NCBI GenBank assembly: GCA_002395235.1
Contig: DGWK01000040.1
Location: 1 to 22,059, forward strand
Direction of reading: 5' to 3'
DNA: 22,059 nt
DNA from: Lachnospiraceae bacterium UBA4260
GTDB taxonomy: Bacteria; Bacillota; Clostridia; Lachnospirales; Lachnospiraceae
In this document: positions 1 to 6,851 of the stretch, one piece after another
Position numbering within the stretch: the first letter of the stretch is position 1
Layout of the letters: every line of letters starts with the position of its first letter
Translations under genes and position numbers: made by a program
Notes under the pieces: generated by a model
Database searches by the model: none
What the model was told of the DNA's origin: nothing
The model's input: the letters and a program-made list of their open reading frames with translations, nothing else

Positions 1-1458
1 GACATCCTCCAGCTCCTCGTACCTGCTCAGCGCGACCTTTCGGAAGGTCTCCAGCGCGTCTGTCTCGGACACCTTTCCGTCAAAATAGTCCTGCATGGTG
101 ACCTGAAATCCGAGATCCAGGTCATCGTCATAGGCAGTTGTGTGTCTCTTGGACAGAAGCTTTGCCGACTCCACATAGATCGTGATCGGGTTCTGGCCGC
201 CCAGAACTTCCGCCTTGTAGCCGCTCTGCCCAAGCTCCGTCATTCCGCTGACCGTATTCGTGAATTCGCGGATATCTCCGGTGATCTTTTTCATGATCTC
301 CGGGTTGCAGGTCAACTCTCTCATGATCGAGCCGGCCAGCTCCGTGTCGTCGCCTCCCGCCGCCGCGATGATCCACTGTCCGCCGTAATGGCTCGGCTCC
401 GGTCCCCGGCACACGGCGTAATCGCCGGAGGCGCTGGATACCTCTTCGCTCTCTTCGTCGCTGTCTGTATCCCCCTCGGCCTTGCTCTGCAGCGTGTAGT
501 GGATGCCCCAGCTCGAATAGAAAAAGCCGAAGACTTCGCCGTCTCCCGTGTGGTCCGCTCTCCACTCATCACTCCACTGCTCTGTTCCGTGAATATAGCC
601 GTTCTGAGCAAATTCGCGGGTCTGGACCGCCCAGTCCTCCAGATGAGGATCGATATTCAGGGCTCCGTCTTCCACCCAGGCGCTTGTCACATTGTCGGCG
701 TAGACCCGGTAGGCGTCGCCGTATGCGGAGAGCATATAATAACCGGCTTCCTTCATGGTCTTCGCTGTCTGCGCGAAGCTCTCCCAGTCAGAGACCGACT
801 CCTGCACTTTTTCAGGATCATCCGTCCCCAGCACTTCTTTGGCAATGGACCTGCGATAAGCGAATACGCCCGGCGTGGCCTGCCAGCTCACCGCCTTGAG
901 TTTTCCGCCGGCGTCGGTCGCCATCTGCTGCGTGTAGAGGAACTGGTCCGACAGTTCTTCCTCCGTGAGCCCTGCTCCCGCTTTTACATCCAGCGACCAG
1001 GCCGATTCCACATAATCTCTCAGATAAGCCTCATCCACTACGAACAGGTCGACCTTCTCGTTCGGGTCGATATCTTCCTTCAGAGCTCCCGTGTCCCGAT
1101 CCGCCTGCATGTCGAGCCGTTCGTCCAGATCTTCTCGGTATTCCTGCGCGTCCGAATAGACATTCCACTGCACCCGCACATCTCCGATCCGGCCGCTGTC
1201 CTCCCCGGACACTTCATAGCCGGGATAAAAGTCCTGGACGCGGTTCTTGAAGTCTTCCCCGATGCAGTAAATGACGAGAACCTTCTCCTCTTTCTCTTCT
1301 TCCTCTGCCGTTTCCTGCGCTGTCGTACTGCCGTCATAGGCGACATAGACGCTCCGCGAAGTGTCTGCGGACTCTCCCTTCTCTTCCGATGCGCCGCAGC
1401 CGGCACATAAGCCCAATAATAGTGAAGCTGCGAGCAGCGCCGCGATCTTTTGCCTCAT
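1..1458 (-). CDS. Sugar ABC transporter solute-binding lipoprotein, 3' end cut by window edge
   Basis: The frame stays open from ATG at 1458 to the window start: 486 codons and no stop. By comparison with its two paralogues here (1481-2992 and 5264-6727) only a few C-terminal residues are missing. It should bind an oligosaccharide outside the membrane and deliver it to the CUT1 permeases. The N-terminus is a lipoprotein signal (MRQKIAALLAASLLLG, then CAGC; probable lipidated Cys21), followed by a Glu-rich linker. Shared family blocks are visible: YCIGEDFKNR, RIGDVRVQW, KVDLFVVDE, QFLYTQQMATD, YRRSIAKEVLGTDDP, FTNTVSGM and LGGQNP. AAGGAG precedes the ATG. The gene starts 22 bp after the stop of the upstream paralogue, so the two are co-transcribed. 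An acidic insert (DTDSDEESEE) distinguishes it from the other two. The ligand is inferred, not shown. Confidence 0.9.
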   Translation of the reverse strand, partial: MRQKIAALLAASLLLGLCAGCGASEEKGESADTSRSVYVAYDGSTTAQETAEEEEKEEKVLVIYCIGEDFKNRVQDFYPGYEVSGEDSGRIGDVRVQWNVYSDAQEYREDLDERLDMQADRDTGALKEDIDPNEKVDLFVVDEAYLRDYVESAWSLDVKAGAGLTEEELSDQFLYTQQMATDAGGKLKAVSWQATPGVFAYRRSIAKEVLGTDDPEKVQESVSDWESFAQTAKTMKEAGYYMLSAYGDAYRVYADNVTSAWVEDGALNIDPHLEDWAVQTREFAQNGYIHGTEQWSDEWRADHTGDGEVFGFFYSSWGIHYTLQSKAEGDTDSDEESEEVSSASGDYAVCRGPEPSHYGGQWIIAAAGGDDTELAGSIMRELTCNPEIMKKITGDIREFTNTVSGMTELGQSGYKAEVLGGQNPITIYVESAKLLSKRHTTAYDDDLDLGFQVTMQDYFDGKVSETDALETFRKVALSRYEELEDV

Positions 1459-1480
1459 AAATGTTCTCCTTCGCTGTCCA

Positions 1481-2992
1481 TCAATTATCTATCGTCAGTT
1501 CGGGATAGCGCGCTCCCACGCGCTGGTAAAAAAATTCCATGGCCTCGTCCTGCGTCATCTCTCCCGTGTAGGATTTGATCATGCTGTTTCGGAAGGTATC
1601 GGACATCCATCTGTCATAGTTGCCCGCCGGCAGGCAGGCCAGCCTCGACGCCGCCTGATAGTAGACTTCAAACGGATTCTGTCCTCCCAGGAACGGGTCT
1701 GTCCTGCCTTCACTCGCCAGTCTTCGCATTCCGGAGACCGTATTCGTGAAGATCTCTTCATTCTGCGCGATCTTGTACAGGAGCGTGCTGTTGCAGGTCA
1801 GGTTCTCCATGATCTCCTTGTCCAGGAGCAGGTTGTCAGAGCTAGGGGAGGCCAGGATCCACGCGCCGCCGCTACTGAAAGTCTGAGGACCGCAGCAGAC
1901 CGCGTAGTCTCCGTAAATGCCGTTCCCTGCCTGGGGCGCCAGGTCGGCGTCCGCCAGGGAATAGGCCGCCATCCTGGAATCGATGTCGGAGATCGCCCTG
2001 AAAAAGCCGAAGACCTTTCCGGAAGGTCCCTGGTCGGCCACCCACTCCGCCTCTCCGATCTGCGTCTTGTTGTGGTAGTTGTTCTTGGTGAAAGCGGTCA
2101 TCATATTCCGCCACTCGATCATTGCGTCGGGAATCACGAGGGCGCCGTCATTCTCCCAGTGTTTCTCCGCGCTGAACCGGAAAGCCGTAAACGCGTCGTA
2201 ATAGCCGGAGACCATAAAATATTTCTTCTTACCCATCGCGGCGGCCGTCGCCTGGAACTTCGTCCAGTTCTCCACTTCCTTCTGTACCGCGCCGGGGTCG
2301 TCGGTGCCGAGTACATCCTTCGCGATGGATCTCCGATAGACGAATACGCCCGGGGAAGCCTTCCATGTCACCGCCTTGAGGATCCCCTCGTCCGTGGAAG
2401 CGAGCTGCTGCGTAAAAGCGAACTGGTCCTCCAGTTCCTCGTCCGTAAGGCCGACTTTCTCTCTGACGTCGAGAGAGTAATCGCTGTTCACATAGATTGC
2501 CAGGTCCTCTTCCGGCGCCAGATACAGGTCCACTCTCTCGTCGGGCTTTAAATACTCCGCCGTCAGGAGTTTCTCCGCGACCAGGTCCATATACTTATCT
2601 TCTTCTTCCGGGATCACCCAGTTTATGGTGACGTTTCCGATGCGTCCCTTCCTGTCTTCCAGATCCTCGTAGCCGGGGTAATACATGATGAACAGTGATT
2701 CCAGGGACTCGTCCCAGCAGAATATGTTCAGCACCTTTCCCTCGCTCTGTCTGCGGACCTCTTCCGGGGAGAGCTCTTCCTGCGGTTCCTGCTCACTGGC
2801 CGTCTCCGCCGCTGTCGAGGCGGCCGAGGCGTCGCCCGTCTTCCCTTCTTGTGCGTTTTCCTGCCCTGATCCCGTCAGGAACGGGATCTTTATATTGTGT
2901 TCTTCCATCAGGTCTGTCACTGCGGCACATCCGGTACAGCTGATGGCGAGCAGTGCCGAGAGCACTGCCGCTGTCATTCTTCTTATTTTCAT
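1481..2992 (-). CDS. Sugar ABC transporter solute-binding lipoprotein
   Basis: This is a 503-residue extracytoplasmic sugar-binding protein of the CUT1 class. I chose ATG 2992 (MKIRRMTAAVL), not the in-frame ATG 69 bp upstream. It is preceded by AAAGGAAAG, and only this start puts the lipoprotein signal at the N-terminus (SCTGC, lipidated Cys22 or Cys19). An Ala/Glu/Ser-rich linker follows, then the binding fold with the blocks RIGNVTINWVI, QFAFTQQLASTD, YRRSIAKDVLGTDDP, FTNTVSGM and LGGQNPFEVYY. These match the gene downstream and more weakly the SBP at 5264. It is first in a two-gene unit behind a terminator (3067-3094) and its own promoter, so it need not be co-expressed with the permeases. 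Ligand specificity cannot be read from sequence; cello-oligosaccharides are inferred from the phosphorylase nearby. Confidence 0.92.
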   Translation of the reverse strand: MKIRRMTAAVLSALLAISCTGCAAVTDLMEEHNIKIPFLTGSGQENAQEGKTGDASAASTAAETASEQEPQEELSPEEVRRQSEGKVLNIFCWDESLESLFIMYYPGYEDLEDRKGRIGNVTINWVIPEEEDKYMDLVAEKLLTAEYLKPDERVDLYLAPEEDLAIYVNSDYSLDVREKVGLTDEELEDQFAFTQQLASTDEGILKAVTWKASPGVFVYRRSIAKDVLGTDDPGAVQKEVENWTKFQATAAAMGKKKYFMVSGYYDAFTAFRFSAEKHWENDGALVIPDAMIEWRNMMTAFTKNNYHNKTQIGEAEWVADQGPSGKVFGFFRAISDIDSRMAAYSLADADLAPQAGNGIYGDYAVCCGPQTFSSGGAWILASPSSDNLLLDKEIMENLTCNSTLLYKIAQNEEIFTNTVSGMRRLASEGRTDPFLGGQNPFEVYYQAASRLACLPAGNYDRWMSDTFRNSMIKSYTGEMTQDEAMEFFYQRVGARYPELTIDN

Positions 2993-3008
2993 CGCTTTCC
3001 TTTCATCA

Positions 3009-3029
3009 CAGCGTCCTTGAAGGTCGCTG
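3009..3029. promoter_or_regulatory. 21-bp near-perfect palindrome in the leader of the two-SBP unit
   Basis: CAGCGTCCTTGAAGGTCGCTG is symmetrical about its central G except for one T/T pair on each side. It lies just inside the predicted transcription start and before the ribosome binding site of the SBP at 2992. It could be an operator or a 5' mRNA hairpin. No regulator is identified. Confidence 0.4.
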
Positions 3030-3038
3030 TATTTTTGT

Positions 3039-3065
3039 ATTGTACCACAGTTTTCGGACATGCAA
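3039..3065 (-). promoter_or_regulatory. Predicted promoter for the two-SBP unit
   Basis: On the minus strand TTGCAT (3065-3060) is followed 15 bp later by an extended -10, TGG-TACAAT (TACAAT at 3044-3039). The short spacer is offset by the TGn extension. The -35 overlaps the U-tract of the preceding terminator. Confidence 0.5.
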
Positions 3066-3094
3066 AACGGCGCATCCTAATTCGGATGCGCCGT
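3063..3094 (-). terminator. Rho-independent terminator after the permease genes
   Basis: ACGGCGCATCC and GGATGCGCCGT form a perfect 11-bp stem (3067-3077 with 3084-3094) around a 6-nt loop, followed on the minus strand by TTTT. It closes the transporter operon and separates it from the two downstream SBP genes. Confidence 0.8.
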
Positions 3095-3120
3095 ATAGAA
3101 GTATTTGATGTGAAATTCGC

Positions 3121-3237
3121 TCAAGGCTCGCAGAGCGAGCCGCTGCGCCGCGTGCGGGCTGCCCGAAGGGCAGCATCTTCCTTCCCGCACGCGTGTGCAT
3201 CGAATAACACAGCGGGGAATGTCTCCCTGTGTTATTC
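3121..3237 (-). repeat. Structured intergenic repeat, full copy 1
   Basis: This 117-bp element matches 10725-10840 in inverted orientation; the 81 bases from 3121 differ from that copy at two positions. It holds four foldable parts: GGCTCGC-AGA-GCGAGCC; an outer stem CGCGTGCGGG/CCCGCACGCG; nested in it GCTGCCC-GAA-GGGCAGC; and GAATAACACAG/CTGTGTTATTC (3202-3212 with 3227-3237). The last stem contains the stop codon of the permease gene at 3232. Strand is given as the direction read away from the gene it follows. Confidence 0.9.
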
Positions 3238-4092
3238 TTTTACACCGCCTGCTGTTACGCCGCCGACAATGTACTTGGAAAGGAGAAGGTAAACGACGAT
3301 AACGGGGAAGATCGCGAACGCGATCATTGCGTAGACCTGGCCCATATCAAAGGTCTTCCAGTCGGAGTTACGCAGCTCTGCGAGCAAAATGGGAAGAGTC
3401 TTCTTCATCTTGCTGCTGATGATCAGGTTCGGTGTGAAGTAGTTATTCCAGCTTGCCACGAATGTGAAAATGGCCTGAACCGCGATCGCCGGCTTCATAA
3501 GAGGAAGGATGATCGAGTTGAAGATCTTGACTTCGCTCGCGCCGTCGATTCTCGCCGCCTCGATCAGAGATCCGGGGAGGTTCGACTCCATGTACTGCTT
3601 CATGTAGAAGAAAGTGACCGGAGCCGCGATCGAAGGGATGATCAGCGGAATATAGGTGTCAGTGAGCTTCATCTGGTTCATCAAGCGGATGAAACCGAGT
3701 GCGCTGACCTGCGTAGGGATCATCATGATGGCAAGGATGAAAGTGAAAATCGCTTTTTTGCCCTTGAACTCGTAAGCGTGAATACCATAGGCAGTCATTG
3801 TTGAAAAGTATACACACAACACTGCGCTGCAGGCCGCGATGATCAGGGAGTTGATCATACCTTGTACAACGGGAGTCGCGCCGTTGAACAGGTTTCTCAT
3901 GTTCTGCACCAGATATTTACTGGGAAGCGGAGTAAATCCGGATTTCAGCTGGTTATTGGAACGCGTCGCGTTGATAAACAGCACATAGAACCATACCAGG
4001 CAGAGGAAAGAGAGGATGATCAGCACGATGTAGGCGATCGCTCTTCTCGCGTGGACACTATTTGTTTGCTTATTTGCTTTGCTCTCGCTCAT
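3232..4092 (-). CDS. Carbohydrate ABC transporter permease, MalG/CUT1 type
   Basis: This 286-residue inner-membrane permease forms half of the sugar channel. It has hydrophobic segments at about residues 20-40, 75-100, 113-130, 148-165, 205-220 and near 250-270. The cytoplasmic EAA loop that docks the ATPase starts at residue 178 (EAARIDGASEVKIF...LPLMKP). It belongs to the second permease type of CUT1 operons: N-terminal helix, then a long periplasmic loop and a late EAA motif. The start is ATG 4092 behind GGAGGAGG. It lies 12 bp after the other permease and is surely co-translated with it. No ATP-binding subunit is encoded nearby. The TAA stop sits inside the left arm of an intergenic repeat hairpin. 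Confidence 0.95.
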   Translation of the reverse strand: MSESKANKQTNSVHARRAIAYIVLIILSFLCLVWFYVLFINATRSNNQLKSGFTPLPSKYLVQNMRNLFNGATPVVQGMINSLIIAACSAVLCVYFSTMTAYGIHAYEFKGKKAIFTFILAIMMIPTQVSALGFIRLMNQMKLTDTYIPLIIPSIAAPVTFFYMKQYMESNLPGSLIEAARIDGASEVKIFNSIILPLMKPAIAVQAIFTFVASWNNYFTPNLIISSKMKKTLPILLAELRNSDWKTFDMGQVYAMIAFAIFPVIVVYLLLSKYIVGGVTAGGVKE

Positions 4093-4104
4093 GATTCCTC
4101 CTCC

Positions 4105-5022
4105 TTACTTTTCATTGGTTGCGGAGACCTTGAACACGATCATGCTCAGGATACCCGTGATAATCAGCAGGATAACGGAAAGCGCACCGGCCATGCCGTA
4201 GTTCTTACTGAACAGGTGCTTGTTCAAGTACATGATCAGAGTCATGGAACTTCTCATCGGATCGCCCTTGCCGTTGGTCAGGATCTGAGGAACATCGAAC
4301 ATCTGCAGACCGCCGATCAGGGAAGTGATCATAACGTAGATCAGGATCGGGCGAAGAAGGGGAAGTGTGATCTTGAAGAAAATATCGGTCGCCGTAGCGC
4401 CGTCCACTTCCGCCGCCTCAAAGAGCGACTGATCGATACCCATCATACCTGCCATCAGAAGGATCGTCGTGTTGCCGAACCACATCAGGAAGTTCATCAT
4501 CGCTACCAGGCCTCTGACGCTCCAGATGTGGGACATGAAGCTGTAAGGTTTTGCAAAAAAGCCGATCGATACGAGAATCGAGTTGATCGGGCCGCTGTCG
4601 CTGAACAATGTGAAGAACAGCATTGAGAAAGCGGACGCCATGATCAGGTTGGGAAGATAAATAACTGTCTTGAAAAATCTCTGGAATTTAAGTCTGAGAG
4701 AAGGATCCGTGAACCAGGCACCGAGAAGAAGCGATACCAGGATCTGGGGTACAAAGCCCAGGATCCACATGATCATCGTATTCTTGAAATAAGTCGGAAG
4801 ATCACCGCTCTTAAACAGTGTTATATAGTTCTGGATTCCGATGAAATTGGGTCCGACCTGTTTCAGTCCGCTCTTATAGTTTTCAAAAAAGCTGTTATAG
4901 ATCGTGCTGATCAGCGGAATCAGCTGAAAGACAACGAACACAACGACGAAGGGAATGAGGAATACATATCCCCATCGGTTGTGTTTATTAACGTTATTGC
5001 TCTTTTGTACCGTTTTTTCCAT
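4105..5022 (-). CDS. Carbohydrate ABC transporter permease, MalF/UgpA/CUT1 type
   Basis: This 305-residue membrane protein is the partner of the permease at 3232-4092. Its hydrophobic segments include residues 18-40, 82-101, 119-140, 171-191 and 225-240, with one near the C-terminus. The EAA motif begins at residue 202 (EAAEVDGATATDIFF...LPLLRP). The N-terminus is cytoplasmic and polar, as in other CUT1 first permeases. GGGAGG lies 5 nt before ATG 5022. The solute-binding protein gene at 5264-6727 lies 241 bp upstream in the same direction, but hairpins between them probably reduce read-through. Substrate is inferred from the adjacent cellobiose phosphorylase. Confidence 0.95.
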   Translation of the reverse strand: MEKTVQKSNNVNKHNRWGYVFLIPFVVVFVVFQLIPLISTIYNSFFENYKSGLKQVGPNFIGIQNYITLFKSGDLPTYFKNTMIMWILGFVPQILVSLLLGAWFTDPSLRLKFQRFFKTVIYLPNLIMASAFSMLFFTLFSDSGPINSILVSIGFFAKPYSFMSHIWSVRGLVAMMNFLMWFGNTTILLMAGMMGIDQSLFEAAEVDGATATDIFFKITLPLLRPILIYVMITSLIGGLQMFDVPQILTNGKGDPMRSSMTLIMYLNKHLFSKNYGMAGALSVILLIITGILSMIVFKVSATNEK

Positions 5023-5165
5023 CCTTACCTCCCTCTGAGATTATGCAGTGCCTGTTTTTTTAAAACCCGCAGCGCGCTCCGCGCCAGGCGTTTATCCGGT
5101 ACGGGGCGTCCTCCGGATCTTAAAATCATATATAACCCGCATAAAACAGGATTTTTTTGTAAAAC

Positions 5166-5197
5166 AAGGGCCTGCCCATCAAGCAGGACAGGCCCTT
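5166..5197. terminator. Hairpin terminator, probably partial for the SBP-permease operon and usable in both directions
   Basis: AAGGGCCT (5166-5173) pairs with AGGCCCTT (5190-5197). Further pairs inside the arms are interrupted by one mismatch. On the plus strand the arm runs into TTTTTT; on the minus strand it is followed by TTGTTTT. It stands between a binding-protein gene and its permeases, where partial termination commonly makes the binding protein more abundant. Confidence 0.65.
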
Positions 5198-5218
5198 TTT
5201 TAATTACTTGAACTTAAT

Positions 5219-5242
5219 CAGTACTTTGCTTTTTCAGTACTG
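5219..5242 (-). other. Small hairpin just after the SBP stop codon
   Basis: CAGTACT and AGTACTG form a 7-bp stem with a 10-nt loop, about 22 bp beyond the stop at 5264. It has no proper U-tract on the minus strand, so mRNA 3'-end protection is more likely than termination. The rest of 5023-5263 holds the terminator hairpin and GC-rich sequence loosely like the intergenic repeat; I see no gene in it. Confidence 0.4.
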
Positions 5243-5263
5243 CCGGTCCGTTCTCAGATCCGA

Positions 5264-6727
5264 TTACTGTGCAAGCTCAGGGTGCTTCTCGCCTACAGCT
5301 GTCATGAACTGTGCAAGAGCCTCATCATAAGTTGCGTTGCCGTCGAAGAAGTTCTTCATAGCGTTCTGATACTCTTCTACGCAAGCCTGATCATACTCGG
5401 AAAGGTTGCTCAGGTCGATCTTCTCAGCGCCTTCGGAGAGCATCTGATAAGGGTTCTGGCCGCCCAGGATAGCATTTCCGAATGTCTCGTCGGTTGCAAG
5501 TGCGTTGAGGACGTCCTTGTTGTTGACACAATCGGAATCCTTAACAGCGATGTCCTTCATGATGTCGTCATTGGTTGTCATGTTGAGGATGATATCCTTA
5601 ACGATGTCAGGATTGTCTGTGCCCTGTGCTGCGCAGATCCATGTGCCGCCCCAGTAGAAGCCCTGAGGTCCGTTTACAAGTCCCCATCCGCCTGCGTGTG
5701 CGATGGAACCGTCATCTTCCTTGGAAGGATCAGCGCCCATGGAGAAGTTGATCAGCCATGCGGGGCCAAAGTAGCAGAATACATCGCCGGGTGCCTGGAA
5801 GCCCTTGCTCCAGTCATCACTCCACATATCGTTGGTTGTGGTCATGCCTGCATCTACGAGAGCCTTGGAATCGTCTGCCCACTTCTTAACATTGTCATCA
5901 ACTACGATCTTGCCGTCCTGTACCCACTTGCCGGATACGTTGTTGGAGTATACGCGGAAAGTATCGTTAACGGTAGCAACGATCTTGTAGCCTGCGTCTT
6001 TCATCTTCTGAGCGGTTTCATTGAATGCATCCCAGTCAGCAACTGCAGCCTGAACTGTCTCGAGGTCGTCAGAACCGAGAACCTGCTTAGCGATCTCTCT
6101 GTTGAAGATCAGACCGCCGGAGCATGCCTGCCAGGAAGATCCGCGGATCTTGCCGTCAGCGTCTGTAACGACATCCTTGGTGTACTGGAACTGCTTGGAA
6201 AGATCAGCGTCTGTGATTCCCAGCTCGTCAAGAGGCATTGCTACGTTAACTTCGGGATCTGTGTACTTCATAGCGTAGTCAGCTTCAATCAGGAAGATGT
6301 CTACTTTGTCGTTATCAGCTGCTGTTGCCTGAGCTGCAAGAGCCTCGTCCAGCTTGTTCTGATACATGTTGTCCTTGTTGTCGGTAACAACGAAGTTGAT
6401 GACTGTGTCGCCGATCTTGCCGCCCTTGGTGGAGTCAGCGGGATCATTTGCAACGAATCCCGGATAGTGATCTTTCATTCTGTTGGGGAACTCGTTGTTC
6501 CAGCAGTAGATGTTGACTACCGCTGCGCCTGCGGGAGCCTCTGCTGCGGGCTCTGCGGCCGCTTCTTCTGCAGGAGCCTCTGCTGCGGGCTCAGCTGCCT
6601 CTTCTGCGGGAGCTTCTGCTGCAGGCTCTGCCGGTGCAGTTGAAGAAGCAGATCCGCCGCCGCATCCCATGAGAGAACCGGCAACCATTGCTGACGCAAG
6701 AATCAGACTAAGTGTTCTTTTTTTCAT
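5264..6727 (-). CDS. Sugar ABC transporter solute-binding lipoprotein, main operon copy
   Basis: This 487-residue lipoprotein has a clear lipobox, SLMGC (Cys22), then a Pro/Ala/Glu linker (residues 31-68) built of repeated PAEPAAEAP/AEEAA units, then the ligand-binding fold. Blocks shared with the two SBPs at the window start are YCWNNEFPNRM, IGDTVINFVV, QFQYTKDVVTDADGK, NREIAKQVLGSDD and LGGQNPYQML. It is first in the transporter operon, ahead of the two permeases. GGGAGG precedes ATG 6727. It is likely the principal receptor; cellobiose or cellodextrin is the inferred ligand, because cellobiose phosphorylase and a LacI-type regulator flank it. The base composition of the linker is more GC-rich and repetitive than the rest. 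Confidence 0.95.
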   Translation of the reverse strand: MKKRTLSLILASAMVAGSLMGCGGGSASSTAPAEPAAEAPAEEAAEPAAEAPAEEAAAEPAAEAPAGAAVVNIYCWNNEFPNRMKDHYPGFVANDPADSTKGGKIGDTVINFVVTDNKDNMYQNKLDEALAAQATAADNDKVDIFLIEADYAMKYTDPEVNVAMPLDELGITDADLSKQFQYTKDVVTDADGKIRGSSWQACSGGLIFNREIAKQVLGSDDLETVQAAVADWDAFNETAQKMKDAGYKIVATVNDTFRVYSNNVSGKWVQDGKIVVDDNVKKWADDSKALVDAGMTTTNDMWSDDWSKGFQAPGDVFCYFGPAWLINFSMGADPSKEDDGSIAHAGGWGLVNGPQGFYWGGTWICAAQGTDNPDIVKDIILNMTTNDDIMKDIAVKDSDCVNNKDVLNALATDETFGNAILGGQNPYQMLSEGAEKIDLSNLSEYDQACVEEYQNAMKNFFDGNATYDEALAQFMTAVGEKHPELAQ

Positions 6728-6790
6728 TAGGTGACCTCCCTTTTAATTTGCCGCACACACTATTGTGTACGGTTATTATTGGTGTTATAT

Positions 6791-6814
6791 GCAAACCATT
6801 TTCATGGTATTTGC
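6791..6814. promoter_or_regulatory. Imperfect palindrome upstream of the SBP-permease operon
   Basis: On the minus strand GCAAATACCAT and ATGGTTTGC form inverted arms around GAAA, in the 124-bp gap between the LacI-type gene and the SBP. It resembles the 2-fold symmetrical sites of LacI/CcpA-type regulators but fits neither consensus exactly. I could not place a convincing -35/-10 pair in this gap. Confidence 0.35.
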
Positions 6815-6851
6815 CGTGATTACTTAGCACTTTGCTCTGCCGGATGAATTT

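Noticed and set aside
2993..3061. Extra N-terminal 23 codons for the SBP at 1481-2992
   Set aside because: They would bury the lipoprotein signal, lie over the predicted promoter and palindrome, and have no ribosome binding site.
5062..5100. GC-rich stretch before the first permease resembling the intergenic repeat
   Set aside because: Only a loose match in composition; no shared block long enough to call.
5282..6643. 453-codon antisense frame over the main SBP gene, and similar ones at 142-1410, 1361-2551, 10890-12635 and 12677-14215
   Set aside because: Each mirrors a well-supported gene on the other strand; they are Val/Leu/Arg-rich shadows with no recognisable motif.
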